NCBI GenBank assembly: GCA_916613615.1
Contig: OU744725.1
Span: forward strand, 69,590,754 to 69,654,753
Direction of reading: 5' to 3'
Length of the DNA: 64,000 nt
Origin: Steromphala cineraria
Taxonomy: Eukaryota > Mollusca > Gastropoda > Trochida > Trochidae
Both the position numbers and the translations under genes were made by a program. Below are positions 1-13,225 of this stretch, piece after piece (within the stretch, counting starts at the first letter, position 1; every line of letters starts with the position of its first letter). Below the pieces are notes generated by a model, which worked only from the letters and a program-made list of their open reading frames with translations, was not told the origin of the DNA and ran no database searches.

Positions 1-3000
1 CTTCAATCATAACTAAAACAATAACTGAAAACTTGATCAACGAATGATTGAATATATGCCTATTGCATGTGATGTTCTCTCAATATTTTAAAATCTGTAA
101 CTTCTTTCTTGTACCTACTATGATATAGACACATTGTAAGGACATTGGTTTTCTTTTACAATAGTGACTTTATAAGAATCATTAATGTCACATAAAGGCA
201 TAGTCAATTTACACAGCTTACTTAGTTTCTATGATCACTTAGGGAAGCAGGAGTATAAAATATGAGCGTTGCTCATTTATTCTCTTGTTTGTAATAGTAA
301 GTACACGGCTATGAAAGTCATCGATTTTGCTAAATGGAGGAGATATTATCTCACACCGGCAATTATATTGTATAGGAAGCGATTATGATCAGATATAAAA
401 TCTGCAAAAAGACGTTCTCGTCTCTCAAATCTTTCCTAAAATGGTACGTGGGTAGAAACATATGTTCATTCTTTGAGGTTTTTTGAAGAAAATGATGACC
501 AAATGTTTGTATTGAAATAAAGTAGATTTTGTGTTATTCTGTTATCATGGTGTTCCGGGAATTTGTTTTTGTTAATGATTATCATTCAAAGAACACACTT
601 ATTATCGTGGTCTATTTTCAAGTTTTTAACAAATTGCATTGGATGAAAAGCTTGTTCTCCTGTCGCACATTGTTCAAGGGGCCGATAATAGGACACAAAC
701 AATTTTAGGGAGACTGACAAAACGCGAGAAAGAGCATCATGTTCAATAGTTTATATGAACATGAAACATAACATGGTTTTAATAATTCTTATTTGATTGT
801 TGACTTAATGTTTGCTCAGATATGTCACATGATATAAAGACATGTTTTTCTTAATTTAATGTTTATACATATTTGGTATCATTGACATTTGGAACTGCAG
901 TTCCTTAATTTCTCAACTTTTGAATACTACAAATTTGATACATCGACTTTTTATACTAGAAGACGAATAAGATGTAGATGTACATGTATCAGACGACTTA
1001 GATTCAGATTTGTCCTCTTTCATATTTCCTACAATGTGAAAGATCTACTGCCTCTTGCCCGTGAAATCCCATCTGTTGTGTTGACTTTACTCTGATTAAC
1101 CTAAGCCCAGACTTCTATTTTCCTGCCCCTGCAAATAGATGTGAAAGTCCGGATTGGTCTAGAAAGGCAAAGCAAGATTAATGAGTAATGAATACTAAAT
1201 GTGTTTCTCTTGTAGAAAAATAAAATGATTAGGTTCAGTAAAAGCAAAACAACAAGAAGCAACAGTGTTGTTTTATATGTTGTTATATCACAATCAATTG
1301 TTCAGTTCAATATTTCTAATTTCATGTTTTGTTTTGATATTTTTTCTAAATTTGTAGCAACTATCTTGATTAAAAAAATGCGAATGGTTTGGTTTTATGC
1401 AACATTTTATGTAACCATATTCCATGAACAATGACCGTCGGTGGCAAATCTAGACGCATAACAGACAGCGTGCCTCGACAAAAGTTTGTATCTATATCTT
1501 TCAATTATATCTATAATACGTATCAAAGTCAAGTGTCATTTTACCAAGGCTTTTCTCGTCATTTGATAATATTAGAAACTTCTGCTTGGCACTTCTGCTT
1601 GGCAGGTTTCCATGTTATCTGATGTGACAGGCAATAAAGCCATTTTTCAATCATCAATAACCAACTGCAGTGGCTAAACAAATGATCTAACGCTTGAGAT
1701 AAGAAAACCGTCTGTAGTAAACAAACACTGATAATACTTATCGATCTGCTCAATGTGTACATGGAAGAGCACTTTATGCATCGTCGATGGAAAGAAAGCA
1801 ATTGTACTAATCGATATCAACATCATGTTTTAGTCTTTGATAATTATTAGCATATAACTACGCCCGTTAATCGGTGGAAGCATCAGACGTAGCAACGTTG
1901 TCTGTGACGAGTACTTGACGTCAAAATCCTAAAGAAAAAAATTCAAAGCCTGTATTGCTTTTGAGATGAAAGTGATTTAGTAGTAAGAGACGTGTAATGA
2001 TACATCGCCTCGATAAATGTAATGTAGACATCTATCTTAATCTTGAATCTGCTGCGAAATTAATTGAGGACAATTTAATGTGATGGAGGCAACCAGTCTT
2101 ATCTCAACGTAATGCTTTGGTAGAATATGTGGTAGCTATTATGTGATGTAGTATTTAAAAGTTATTTCCACATGCATCTTTGACACGTTGAATACAAGAT
2201 TATTTATACAAGCATTTTGCAAACGGAAGTAAAAATGTATGGTAATAAGAGTCGTTCCAAAACAGCTCTCACTATATAAACGTGAATAATCCGGAACATG
2301 GAATTAATGTTCTTAGTAATTGAATTCAAGATACAAAATGTAGCTGTCATACTTCTAAAGAGCCACAAGACCTGTAAAACATTCTAAATTGATGGAAATC
2401 TTTTTCAAGGGGATATTGAATGATTTTAAGAAAGAAGTTAGTTTGATTGTAACAATTTCTTATGCGAGTTTCATGAAACCAATCCAATTGTTGACATGAC
2501 ATGAAGTTTTGCATTATTTAACAGAGAACCATTGAGACATAATTCCAATCTCTCTTCAAGTTTTATTCAGGTCTGAATTCATTCGTTGTCACGTTTTTTC
2601 ATACATGTCGATAAAGCTATCCCTTCTCATTGCATCTTCATCATATTATAAGAGGAAACATGAGCATGTATCTATCAAACGTAGGGAAGGAAAAGGAAAA
2701 GCGTAAGAGAATTTGACTCCATTAAAATGAATAGAATACATGAAAGCACATTAATGTTTTTCATCAAAGGTTAATTTATCATTCCGGACTAAACCTTGTC
2801 ATTTATTTTCCGTTCTTAAAGAATAGCAACCACATATTCAGTGTGTTTTAAAGGTGCATCTGGTGCTGGAAAGGTACCATTAATCTAGATTGATATTTAA
2901 TGACATGCATTATTATATTTATAAAATAATTGCGAGCATGCGAATAAAATGATTTGAACAAATGATATAATATCATATATTGTGTACTATCGTGTCAAGA

Positions 3001-3125
3001 ATCAATCAAAGATTCAAGTTAGTTGATTTACCGTTTATATTTGTGCAAATTTAACATCTTAACATCTACTGGGATACATTCAATATTTATATAACAGCTA
3101 AGCATTGGTTATCTTCTGTTACAAG
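1..3125. other. AT-rich intergenic DNA, no gene seen
   Basis: Stops are frequent in all six frames. The longest open frames are 60-80 codons, low in complexity and resemble no protein family I know. No intron-exon pattern, tRNA or rRNA is recognisable. A short local duplication of about 14 bases occurs near 1580-1605. I see nothing else to annotate. Confidence 0.6.
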
Positions 3126-3478
3126 CTTAAAGAGGCTGTAGCACGTTTTAGGGGGAATATAAGGTGATTTCAGGAAAATGAAAATTAACGGTTCCAATTG
3201 AAAGACAATGTATTTAAACTAAACAGAGCAGTAACAATTCAAATATATAACATGCGATTCCTTTTTCTTACACAAAATGAATTAAAGGTGTTCACACAAA
3301 ATGGCCGCCAATGGATTTTATGTGAATTTTCATACTTTGTCCTCTGACTATGGATGATTGGTTTGTGTAATGAGATTTGTGACACTATCACTATGATACA
3401 TTTAGCATTAACAAACAATTATTAGTGAAAATTTGAAAATATAAAATTATCAATAAAACGTGCTACCGCCCCTTTAAG
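3126..3478. mobile_element. MITE-like element with about 25-bp terminal inverted repeats
   Basis: The left end (3126-3150) and right end (3454-3478) are inverted copies around the core GTAGCACGTTTTA, with a few mismatches next to a CTTTAA end. The 353-bp body has no coding capacity. Size and structure fit a non-autonomous DNA transposon. The outermost bases are AT-rich and I cannot fix an unambiguous target duplication, so the superfamily is unassigned. Confidence 0.6.
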
Positions 3479-6400
3479 ATTAACAATAAGAAATTCCAAT
3501 GACCGCGCAACTAGGTTTAAGATATTAACCAAACAACAGGGACACAATCAATATCAGTCAACCCAACAACAGTCAACTGCGTTATATCCGATCCTTTTGA
3601 GGGTAGTTCTTCTTTATGGTTTGTCAGAAGTAAACTTCTTGCATTTTCTCTTCAATTCTTGCATTGAACAATGTCACAGTAACAAGCTCAAATAAAGGTA
3701 ACACAACAACAAATTATTTGAATATTTTCCGCATCAAACAATTTGTTATGTTATATGAGGAAAATATGAAGTGTGAAATTAGAATTAATGGTATCTTGAT
3801 CTCTTAATTTTTGCACTGATGATAACACCTTGATGTCACACAGTGGAGGAGAAACCTTCCATAGAATTTTAGCTCTTCTTCTAGGTAAACGTTAAAAGTA
3901 ATCGCCTATATTACAATTAACCCTGCTCTCCCACACAAACTCAATAAGGTTAACACTACAAACACTAAAACACTTATTACCATGACTCTAGCAACATGCA
4001 AAAACATAGGATGAACCCCCTGCAAAATAAGACTGTAATTTAACCAGATAAAGCCAACTAAAAATAAAACCAAAAGGCCATATATATCATGCTGAATAAA
4101 CCCAAGTTCAAGCTGCAACAGAGTATTTGATATAAAATGAATAATCGAATGACAAATGGACGACTTCCTTGAAACACAATACTCAAATTCTAACGTTTGG
4201 ACGATAACAAAATAGGATAAAAGGAATTTGAATAAGGATGGTGTAATAGGGAAACGATATAACAAGATAAGGTCCGTGACAAGAAAACGTGACAAATATA
4301 GAATAATAACATAATAGACATAACATCAAAATACTGTAGATCGAGTATCACTACAACAATCTAATATAACGATAAAAACAAATATAAACTTCAGAATTTG
4401 ACATAAAAAGGCAAAGGATATAAGCAAAGAATGATCGAAACGATGAGCCCAAGAATATGAAATTGACAAGAAAACATAATAAGCATAGTATATGAACAAT
4501 ACATTCTCAGATAAGAATATAACAATTTGTTATGTAAACATATAACATTCAGCAAACACACTTTTATAAATACATAGCCTATAACTATATATATAAATCG
4601 AGAAACAATGTTACAAGATAATGTCCAACGAGACAAAATATATCCAATAACTAACCTGCATGGTCCAAGCACGTTCCTGGAAATGATTCAAAGAAACTGG
4701 CTCCTACATGTCCCAGGAGATGAGTAGACTGCTGAGAACGGACAGCAGGACAGCATCACGAGAACACGAGCTACTGCTGGCCGTGAACTGGATTGTATAG
4801 GCGTTGTGCAGTCAAAGCTCGGATCGGATCAATCAATAACAAACTTGAGGGCACATGGGTAAACACATGATTTAACTGTGCTCTAGACTGATTAACGATG
4901 TGACTGTTGTTCACAGGGAGTGTCGATACTTCGGCTTTCACGAACATGTGAAAAATAGAATTCAGACGAAAAAACCCAATTTATTTATTTTTAAATAATG
5001 GAAGCCAAAAAAAATTGTGATACAATCACTTCACACATTGCATGTTAAGTTCATATAGAACTATTGTTTGTGAAATACAGTTAATGGAATCTACTGTCTG
5101 GTTTATTTTCGTGACACTATCACATCAGTATAATATCAAACAATAATGTCACATAAATACCAGTGATCTCTGGATAGATATTTGAAGCTGCATTACCATC
5201 AGAAAGAGACATGAATTGTTCTATTTCTCACATGATGACAAGGAAGATATTTATTTAGATAGCTGAGGCCTCAGAAATGAATATCCTTATTTTTTGGTAA
5301 AGATTTAAAACAGCAAATGCCAGTCTGATGTCAACATTTGAAATATCCACCTGATTCAGTAACTATGATAGAGTAGTGTTATGTTTTATGTCATGTTATA
5401 TATGCTATATACAATATAATATCTCCTCAAGGTAAATGAGCTCTTGAGATCTGACAACTGCATTAGAATCCCCCTTTTTCGTTAAACTAATTCTTCATCA
5501 TGCGAATGGGTTTTTTCAATCAGAATTCAACTGGTTTAGAAAGAGCATTAATGATGATGTGATGGGAATATTTCGATTAATCAGTTAATTCCCGAGAACA
5601 CTCCATCCTGAGCAAATACTTTATATCGATTGAATTTTCCAACTCATCGGCAGGCGAATCTCTCCAGGTACCAAATCATGGAAATCCGAGGATTATTGCG
5701 ATTGAAACTGAACTAGAGTTGCCATATAAATCAAGTTAAATGTCAAGAAGTTATAACTTTATAGGAATATTGTGGGCACGGGCAAGACCCTCTTATGTTA
5801 CTTACTTATTTTAATTCATATTTGTGGTACTAATGACCTCATGTTTTGCGTTTCCAAAACAAGTTCTAACAATACGACCTGATATTGAATATACATGTAG
5901 ATAGCTTTTGCTTTTTTAACTAGCCTTCTTGCGATATGCTTTATACTAACATGGTATTATGAAAATATACATGTACTCTTAACATTTATTTTGTAAATTT
6001 TAAATGTTATATTCTCTCTCATAATTCGGTGAGCGACTGGTCGTTGTTTTACCAATTTGTATTCATATTTTATATTTACATTTGTATCTACGAGTGAGAC
6101 ATGAATAAAAAGCTGCTGTCTGTCTGTCTACTAGTCGATTAATATTCAGATTTACTTCCACTGACTGGCGTCAGGCTATGACCAAACTTGTGGTATGAAT
6201 AAAGATTTGAAGTTTTACAGTTGTGTGTGTTTTACTAACATTAACGTGATGTAAGGTATTGTTGTAACGCAGTCACAAACATGTACGTAATAAGCAGTAG
6301 TGTTGAGATATTGGATCTAGTGACTAAATCCTTAATAACATTACAACTAATGCGACAGGTTTAAATGTACTCGTCTGAGCTTGCCACAACATCAAAGCTC

Positions 6401-6755
6401 GTGCATAGCTCTAATCCGATCCTCATTTGGACGTTAGCGTAAGTCAGTGACCTTTGATGACCCACTTATGGTGCATACTCTGTTATTGTAGAAGGGATGC
6501 CTTGCACTTTGAATGGATGAACGAAGATTACTAAGATATTCCCGACATTGATATCGGTCTAAAAGGTGAAGTCTCTGATCTGTATATGTCCGCTACGAAA
6601 TAAGCTTCTTCCTTCTATTACGCTGACATGCTAGTAAGATCTCATGATTTTTTTCTGGTATGACTTCTTAAGTGTTTTTGTCATATATGAAAAAGGAAAC
6701 TGTGAAGTACCCGCTTTATCCATAAACACATTTGTTATTGTTTGAAAGAAATATA
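3479..6755. other. Intergenic DNA, no convincing gene
   Basis: Two minus-strand open frames (3906-4295 and 4391-4672) are rich in Leu, Ile, Val, Tyr and Phe and look like AT-rich noise. They have no family resemblance and no coding-like composition. The only local oddity is the GC-richer patch described at 4656-4850. Confidence 0.5.
4656..4850 (-). other. Possible non-coding or 5' exon on the minus strand
   Basis: This patch is markedly less AT-rich than its surroundings. On the minus strand it ends in a good splice-donor context (ATGCAG followed by gttagt) at 4656/4655. No open frame of note crosses it, so if it is an exon it would be untranslated or would hold only a start codon near the donor. 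No partner exon was found. This is a weak call resting on composition and one splice motif. Confidence 0.15.
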
Positions 6756-7450
6756 GGCAACATCAGGAAAAGTGGTCGATTGTTGGCAACATCACGACAA
6801 GGGTTGGTGAATGGCATCATCAGGACAAGTGGTCGATTGTTGGCAACATCACGACAAGGGTTGGTGAATGGCAACATCAGGAGAAGTGGTCGATTGTTGG
6901 CAACATCACGACAAGGGTTGGGGAATGGCAACATCAGAACAAGTGGTCGATTGTTGGCAACATCACGACAAGGGTTGGTGAATGGCAACATCACGACAAG
7001 GGTTGGTGAATGGCAACATCACGACAAGGGGTTGATGATTGGCAACATAAGGACAAGCGGTCGATTGTTGGCAACATCACGACAAGGGTTGGTGAATGGC
7101 AACATAAGGACAAGCGGTCAATAAGTGGCAACATTAGGACAAGGGGTCGATTAGTGGCAACGTCAGAACGTTGGTGAATGGCAACATCAGGTCAAGGGGT
7201 TGATGAGTGGCAACATCAGGAGTGTGGTGAGTAGCAAAATCAGAAAAAGGGCTGGTTAGTAACACAATCACAACAAAGGGTTGATTAGTGGCAACATCAC
7301 AACAAGGGGTTTATCAGTGGCAACATCAGGAGATTAAGGTGGTGGCACATCAGAAGCAGGATGTTGAAGAGTTGCAAAATCAGAAGGTTGATGAGAGGCA
7401 ACATAAGGACATTTGTAAGTGGCAACATCAGGAGCAGGATGTCGGTTAGT
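6756..7450. repeat. 57-bp minisatellite built from a roughly 28-bp half unit
   Basis: The unit begins GGCAACATCA and carries GACAAGGGTTGGTGAAT. Pairs of diverged half units form a 57-bp period that is cleanest between 6756 and 7120 and decays toward 7450. Because 57 is a multiple of three, the array stays open in two frames and gives a 19-residue periodic translation on each strand. Those open frames are a by-product of the repeat, not genes. Confidence 0.85.
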
Positions 7451-7494
7451 GCCTGATTGGAGGCAATCAAAGTTAGTTGTGCAATCAGTGACGC
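7450..7494 (+). repeat. Dispersed repeat fragment, partner at 56798-56842
   Basis: About 45 bases starting TGCCTGATTGGAGGCAAT recur at 56798-56842 in the same orientation with a handful of mismatches. The core TTGCCT...AGGCAA in the second copy could form a 6-bp stem. It probably marks the end of a dispersed repeat family. The full extent is not determined. Confidence 0.5.
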
Positions 7495-9129
7495 TGTTCT
7501 TAAATCATGTTTTTGGCTATTGAATCAAGGCAAAAGCATTGTGATATGAACCTCCCTTTCCATGCGAGAAGCGTTGTCATTTGATAAAGAAATTCAAATG
7601 GATTGTAATGCGTTTTTTTCCACCAGGGCAAACTGCCGGAACCCACGGATTTCAGCGTAATAGAACAGGGCTAAATCAACATGACTTGATCTGCCTCTGT
7701 GGAGAATGGATGAGCTATGAATGCATGATGACGAGATGGTTTTATTGCTTTATAAATTGCAAAGATAGAAAAAACTAAGTAAAGTTAGTTTGTTCAAAGG
7801 GCTAGTATACAGAGACATATTTGTCTAAATGACTTATTGGCCAATTTAAAAAAGTAACCATCAGAGAATTACCACAAAAGTGTTTTTCAAGTGTTTCACA
7901 TTAGAGGATTTCTACCAGGGGAATCCTATTACCATGGCGGTTGAAATTACTTCGTCTAGACGTTCCAAAAAAGAAAGAAAATTTCATTATGAAGACACTT
8001 TGTAAAAAATATATTCTCCTTTACCAAATTGAAGAGATGGAAGTGGATTGCAAATATTTGTTTGAACTTTTGAAGTTTGAAATTATGAGGTGAAGTAACA
8101 ACACCAATCTAGTATATTTGATCTTAGACTGAGCAACATACGAACGAAGGGAAGCATCGTAACCAGAAACACTGAGGGAGTTTCTTTAGATATTTTCCAT
8201 GAACAGATGTTGCTTTGTTTTTATTTCAAACTGGTAACATATCATAACAAAACTATTCAAGGAGCCATTTCTATGCCTTATGTAAAATGTTATGTCCAAG
8301 TAACTCTCCATTCTTTGAAAAAAGTTGAACATTTGCCCCAAAGCTGACGTCGCAAAAAGTCGAAGCCTTATTTTTTCATGGAATGGAGAGTTTCGAGAAT
8401 ATTACCCTACTTAAATTACACTTGATTAATGTTTATTCAAATACTTAATATATTTGATCATGTGAAAAGTAAAATGTTACTGTCAATGACAGAGAAATAT
8501 GCGAGAAAACAATCGGCTGCCGTCACAACTGATATTTAATGTTTAAAGATGAAGCCGAGTTGTCTCACAATTGAAGCAATTTGATGCGTCCGCTGACTGA
8601 GACAGCGGAGAGAGTTTATTGAATGTAAGAAAGTTATAACTCATTGTATTATAACATCAAGCGCAGCCGGACTGACATGAAGTTACTATTACATCAAAAT
8701 GACGTAATAATCGTGAGGCATTACATGTACGTCATAACGTTACCGCGCTCTGAAAGTTCATGTTTTAAAACTTTGAACGACTGAGTAAGCCGGTAAGAAA
8801 TTAAATACCAATGCTTTATTTAACTCGAAATTTAATCAAGTCAACTAAACCATTCACAAATACGTTATTTAGCATGACGTTGTTTGGGTTTTCTCTATTT
8901 TGTAAACATAAATTAAATCTGTTCAAAATAGGAAGTCATATTTTCCGTTGATGTGGCTGCAATTAGAAAAACTACTGCGTAGTGCTTATTTTCTGGCTTT
9001 GGGGAAAGAATCAACATCAGAATTTCATTATATTTGACTTTATACTTTCTAAATAGCTCACATACTGAAACGGATTATTTTAGAAAGCGTGATTGTCAAA
9101 ACAACAGTGATTGCTGGCAGTTAAAGTGA
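7495..9129. other. Intergenic DNA, no gene seen
   Basis: The open frame at 7581-7778 has no recognisable domain, and no other frame exceeds noise. No repeat structure was recognised by eye. Confidence 0.5.
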
Positions 9130-10117
9130 ATTATAATTGACATTAAAAGGATGGTCAATTCGGTATCCTCTGTTTATATTAAATAATTAACAGTCACTAA
9201 ACTTCAGTTCTGCTTTGGCAGCTTCTAGTACGAGATTCACAACGGACTGCAATGGTCAACGATCTTGTTTGAGAGTTTGCATTACTTAGACAAATTGAGA
9301 TGACAGCAATTATATTATTGAGGAAAACGGTACGAGGGTGAAAAGTTGATTGAAACAATAATTCAGTAAACCCTTCTGGGAGCAATCTGTCATACGGAAA
9401 AAATCTGATTTAACGTGTTGGAATAGTTTAACCCTCTATTAAAGCTAAGCTTAACGACCCATTTTGAAAAACACATTAAGCTAGTTTGCTATGTATTATC
9501 TATCCTAACAGTGACAAAGAGCATTACAGCATGCTTGAAAACCGCTAGATTAGGTAATTTGTTTCACTTTATACATCCTCTACAGTCTACGTTTACTAAG
9601 ATATTGTCAATATCGACAGAAAATCAGCCTCAAGTAATCGTATAGCAGGTTGAATAGTATGAGAGATTGAAAGATGATCAAAGGTCTGGCAAAGAAGAAA
9701 AGATTGACAAGGATGAAACGAAACACTGTTAACAACAATCAAAGCTTGATCGCCTTTGTTCCTCGGAATAGATTGAAATTTTTGCTATAACATTAAACAT
9801 TTAAAAATTTAAACCTTAACATGGCACACATCAAACAATGCATGGAACCTTGTTATTAACATTCAAAACAAACTTCTTAATAAAATGATTATATTGTTTT
9901 GGAATTTAGATTGATGTTATCCGAATACTCAACAACTTCAAAGAATTAACAAGAGGCTTACAACTAAACTGATGTCCAACAGAAACTTAAAAACCTGTTG
10001 CCTGGATGAAGTATGACGGACGATATTAATTCAAAGTACCGTTTATAAATCCAAAATTTCTACACAAACAAAGTAAAATCAACGGAGAAATAACCAATTC
10101 TGGTATGTAAAGGGTTC

Positions 10118-10141
10118 TGCCCGTGTCACACACTGCCGGAG
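10118..10141 (+). repeat. Harbinger left terminal inverted repeat
   Basis: This is 24 bp beginning TGCCCGTGTCACAC, the inverse of 15839-15862 with one difference. It directly follows the target duplication TTC. Confidence 0.92.
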
Positions 10142-10325
10142 CCTACCTCCCGAACGTCACACGAAGGTAAAAAATGAATTTACAGCCGATGGTGTTCCGA
10201 TGGTGATCACGGAAGAGGATAGAACCGATGGCGTCACGATGCATTCATGAACACCACACGAAGTCTATACAAAGTCTACACGAAGTCTACACGAAGGCCC
10301 CGATGACCACACGAAGGTAACCCAA
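10142..10325. promoter_or_regulatory. Harbinger left subterminal array of CACGAAG/CGATGG motifs
   Basis: The short motif (A)CACGAAG and related CGATGG/CGATGA words recur every 10-30 bases here and, in inverted form, inside the right end (15430-15838). In PIF/Harbinger elements such subterminal words are bound by the transposase or its Myb-like partner. The binding role here is inferred from position and repetition. Confidence 0.6.
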
Positions 10326-10769
10326 GAATATCCTAGGTCACCCACACCCCCTCCTCAAGAACCTTCAGAGCGGAATCAATTACAGTGTTGTGATGAAGGT
10401 AAATATATTGGAGACATTTACATTTGTTGGCGTGGTTTGTCTTTTTTAGCGAGTTCTAATAGATTGCATTACATCAAATGAATATTCTTATAACTCGCAT
10501 GTGTAAGATAATGCTGTGTGATATTTATACGTCAATGTTAGAGTAGTATACTGCTGTAGCTTGCATCAATGACGTAAGACCAGCCTGCAGATAAGACGTC
10601 ACTAAGTGTCGGTCTCCAGTAAATAATACTTTCAGGATTATATCGGCTTTCTCTTGCTTTGATATGACGAGTAATAAACATAATACTTCACTCAATTTTA
10701 TTAATACAGTTGTCTTGCTTTCGCTCGTTGTATACAAAAACATTAACTATCGTTTTTTTGTGTTCTCAG

Positions 10770-12407
10770 ACGGTGATAACGCCCTCTCTCAGCCGCAGCC
10801 CAAGCCCGTTTCGGATAAAGAAAAGGGAAGCAAAGGGAAAGGGAAACGTCTTGTCCCTACCAGTACATCTCCTCCTCCAACGCAATACAGCTTCACCGAG
10901 GCGCAGGAGGAAGATATTGCAAACTGGATCAAAACCAAGCCCCAACTCTACGACATAAAAAACAAGGCTTATAAGGACAAGGGGGCAAGGAGAAAGCTCT
11001 GGGAGGACAAGGGTGCAGAATACAGAGTTAATCGTAAGTACAAAATATTTCTGAGTTCATAATGTAATTTTTGAGATATTTTGACCTGTTAATTGTGTTA
11101 TAGACTAATTTCTGTCTTTGCTACTAATTTCTGTCTTTGCAGATGAGACAATCTGCAAGTGGTATTACACTCAGCGAACACCTTTTTCAAAGCTGTCAGA
11201 GGGACAACCGAAATGCCCGTCAAAGAAGAGGTCGGCCGATGGATTCGATAGTGAGGAGGACGAGGACCCGACGAGGACAGAGGTCAGCGAGAACGACAGC
11301 CAACGAGATGCTTTCATCCGGCGGATCTTTGGCTTTCTGAGGAGTCACATCAGACGATTTGGGAAAAAACTCCTGCTTCGGTGAGTATATGGTTGCAACC
11401 AAATATATCAATGTCGTGTAACGTTAATATTTTCGAAAATTACAAAAAATTTTTATGCATCTCCATCTTTCCAGTTTAAGGAGAAGCTGGCGCTGGCGGA
11501 GACAGGAGAACTGCTGGCCACTGACGAGGAAGGTGTCATACCTGAAACCAGCCAACCCTCCAAGAGGTATTCTGGCCTCCCTACCCCTAGACGTGCGAGA
11601 ACAAAGACCCCTGACGTTTCTGAATTGGATCCAACCGAGTGTTCGACTTTGGGGATGGGAATGAAGGAGACCTCGACAGACATCCAAGATAAACTGGTCC
11701 AGTACATTACCAGGGAAACAGCAGAAACCCGGTCTGCTCCTTTCTGCAGATACCTGGAGAGTGACCTGGAGAAACTACACGAGACTTGCTGGGACCCTGC
11801 AGTACAGGACATGACAGACGTTCTCAGAGAGTAAGCAATAAACCTCACAAATCAATTCGCAATAATTGGCATAGCCTGGAATCAATTTAAATGTATTGTT
11901 GTTTTATGCTACTCTGTTTTCTATCATTTCAGCTACCAAAAGGTATTAAGACAGCTACGCATTAGAGAGGCCCGAGGAGAAGTTGTCAGTCCCTTTGAAG
12001 AGGTGCCATCAGCCTTCCTGCAGCACCAGCAGAGACCTGTCGCATTTATGCCTACGGCCGCCACCCACCAGCGCATTAGCCACATACAGCGTGAGAGTGT
12101 TCTCCCGACTGCCACTACTTCTTCTGCCAGCACTTCGGCCTCCTCGCCCTCCGCTATGTAACAACCGCCCCCGAGCCAGTGGCCAGCTCATCCACCTCAG
12201 GGATCAGTCTGGAGGTCCAAGGATCCGGGATACGTGGACCAGGCCTGTCAACAATTCGCCACAGAACAACAGCACTACCAAACCTTGCAGCCATTGGCAA
12301 CCAGCCCTTCAGCTGTACGCAGGTGTGACACTCCTCCATTAGTCTGGGAGGGTACTCAGCAGCCTGTCGCCACCAGAGTCAACTCGCCGGCCCCGAGTGA
12401 GGGATAG
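10770..12407 (+). pseudogene. Harbinger MADF/Myb-SANT-like protein gene, four visible exons, one nonsense codon
   Basis: This is the second PIF/Harbinger protein, which binds DNA and helps bring the transposase to the element. Visible exons are 10770-11033, 11143-11380, 11475-11830 and 11933-12407, with GT-AG introns of 109, 94 and 102 bp. The first exon holds a Pro/Lys-rich leader and then a MADF domain (FTEAQEEDIANWI to the splice), completed in exon 2 (ETICKWYYTQR). Exon 2 ends in an acidic Asp/Glu stretch. The last exon is Gln/Pro-rich. Phases fit at introns 1 and 3 but not at intron 2, so an indel near the end of exon 2 is likely. An in-frame TAA at 12159-12161 precedes an open tail running to TAG at 12405-12407. 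The start codon lies in an upstream exon I could not place. Confidence 0.82.
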
Positions 12408-12545
12408 CTTCTACGGATCATGCGTTCTCCAGTTCTTGACATCACCAGTGATTGATAAATCAGTGTCTATACTTTCCTGACAGTGATCAGGTCAAGTGTT
12501 TTACTAGGACTGTGAAACAATAAGTGGAGTCAAATAATTCTATTT

Positions 12546-12553
12546 TAAATAAA
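12546..12553 (+). terminator. Polyadenylation signal of the MADF gene
   Basis: An AATAAA lies about 140 bases beyond the last stop of the MADF-like gene, in AT-rich DNA between the two convergent Harbinger genes. Confidence 0.5.
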
Positions 12554-13225
12554 CACATTTCATCACCTTTTAGTTCTTTTATTTTGCTATTGTCAGTTCC
12601 TCTCTCTTACTATAAATTGCTCATCTAGTTAAATACCCTTATTTCAGTGCCATCACGGTCGAGTTCTATAAGGTATAACTAAGCTATTGGTGACATATGC
12701 ATATGCATCTCCTCTACTTGTAAAACTTTGCAGATATGCTTCTTTTATCTAAGTAAATTGCATTTACATACACCAAGAAAGTATCTTCAGAGATATGACA
12801 CTTTCAAAATCAGCTTTAAGTATAGGTGAGATCATGGTCTGCACTCTGATGCTCCTGGCTTGAATCGATTTTTAAAGTATCATAACTTAGGCAAGATACT
12901 TAATTTGAATTGTGCCTCTTTTCATCCAGCAGTGTAAATGGGTACCTGATCACAGTTGCAGAGGTGGTGACCCTTGAGCGACCTACACGTCAGCCACATC
13001 GCTATATATAAAAGCTATCCACACATCCATTATATATTTCTGTTGCTCTTCAACATACCAAACAAAGGCTGATTAAATACAGGGCTCGTGGCTCTATTTA
13101 TTAACAGAAAGAATACTTGTCATGAAAAAAATGTGAAGTACACAAGTCATTTAAATGAACAGGAACACAGGCTTCAGATTTGGGTCATGGAGTGTTCATT
13201 TTCAATGTTTGCACATTTTAATGTC

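Noticed and set aside
4391..4672. 93-codon minus-strand frame that looks like a multi-pass membrane protein
   Set aside because: Hydrophobic composition is expected from AT-rich noise. There is no family resemblance, and the frame runs into a probable splice-donor context.
6716..7124. Open frames on both strands through the minisatellite, with 19-residue repeats
   Set aside because: They arise from a 57-bp repeat period and have no start context, domain or conservation beyond the repeat itself.
6756..7450. CRISPR-like array
   Set aside because: The units are contiguous minisatellite repeats without unique spacers, in a eukaryotic setting.
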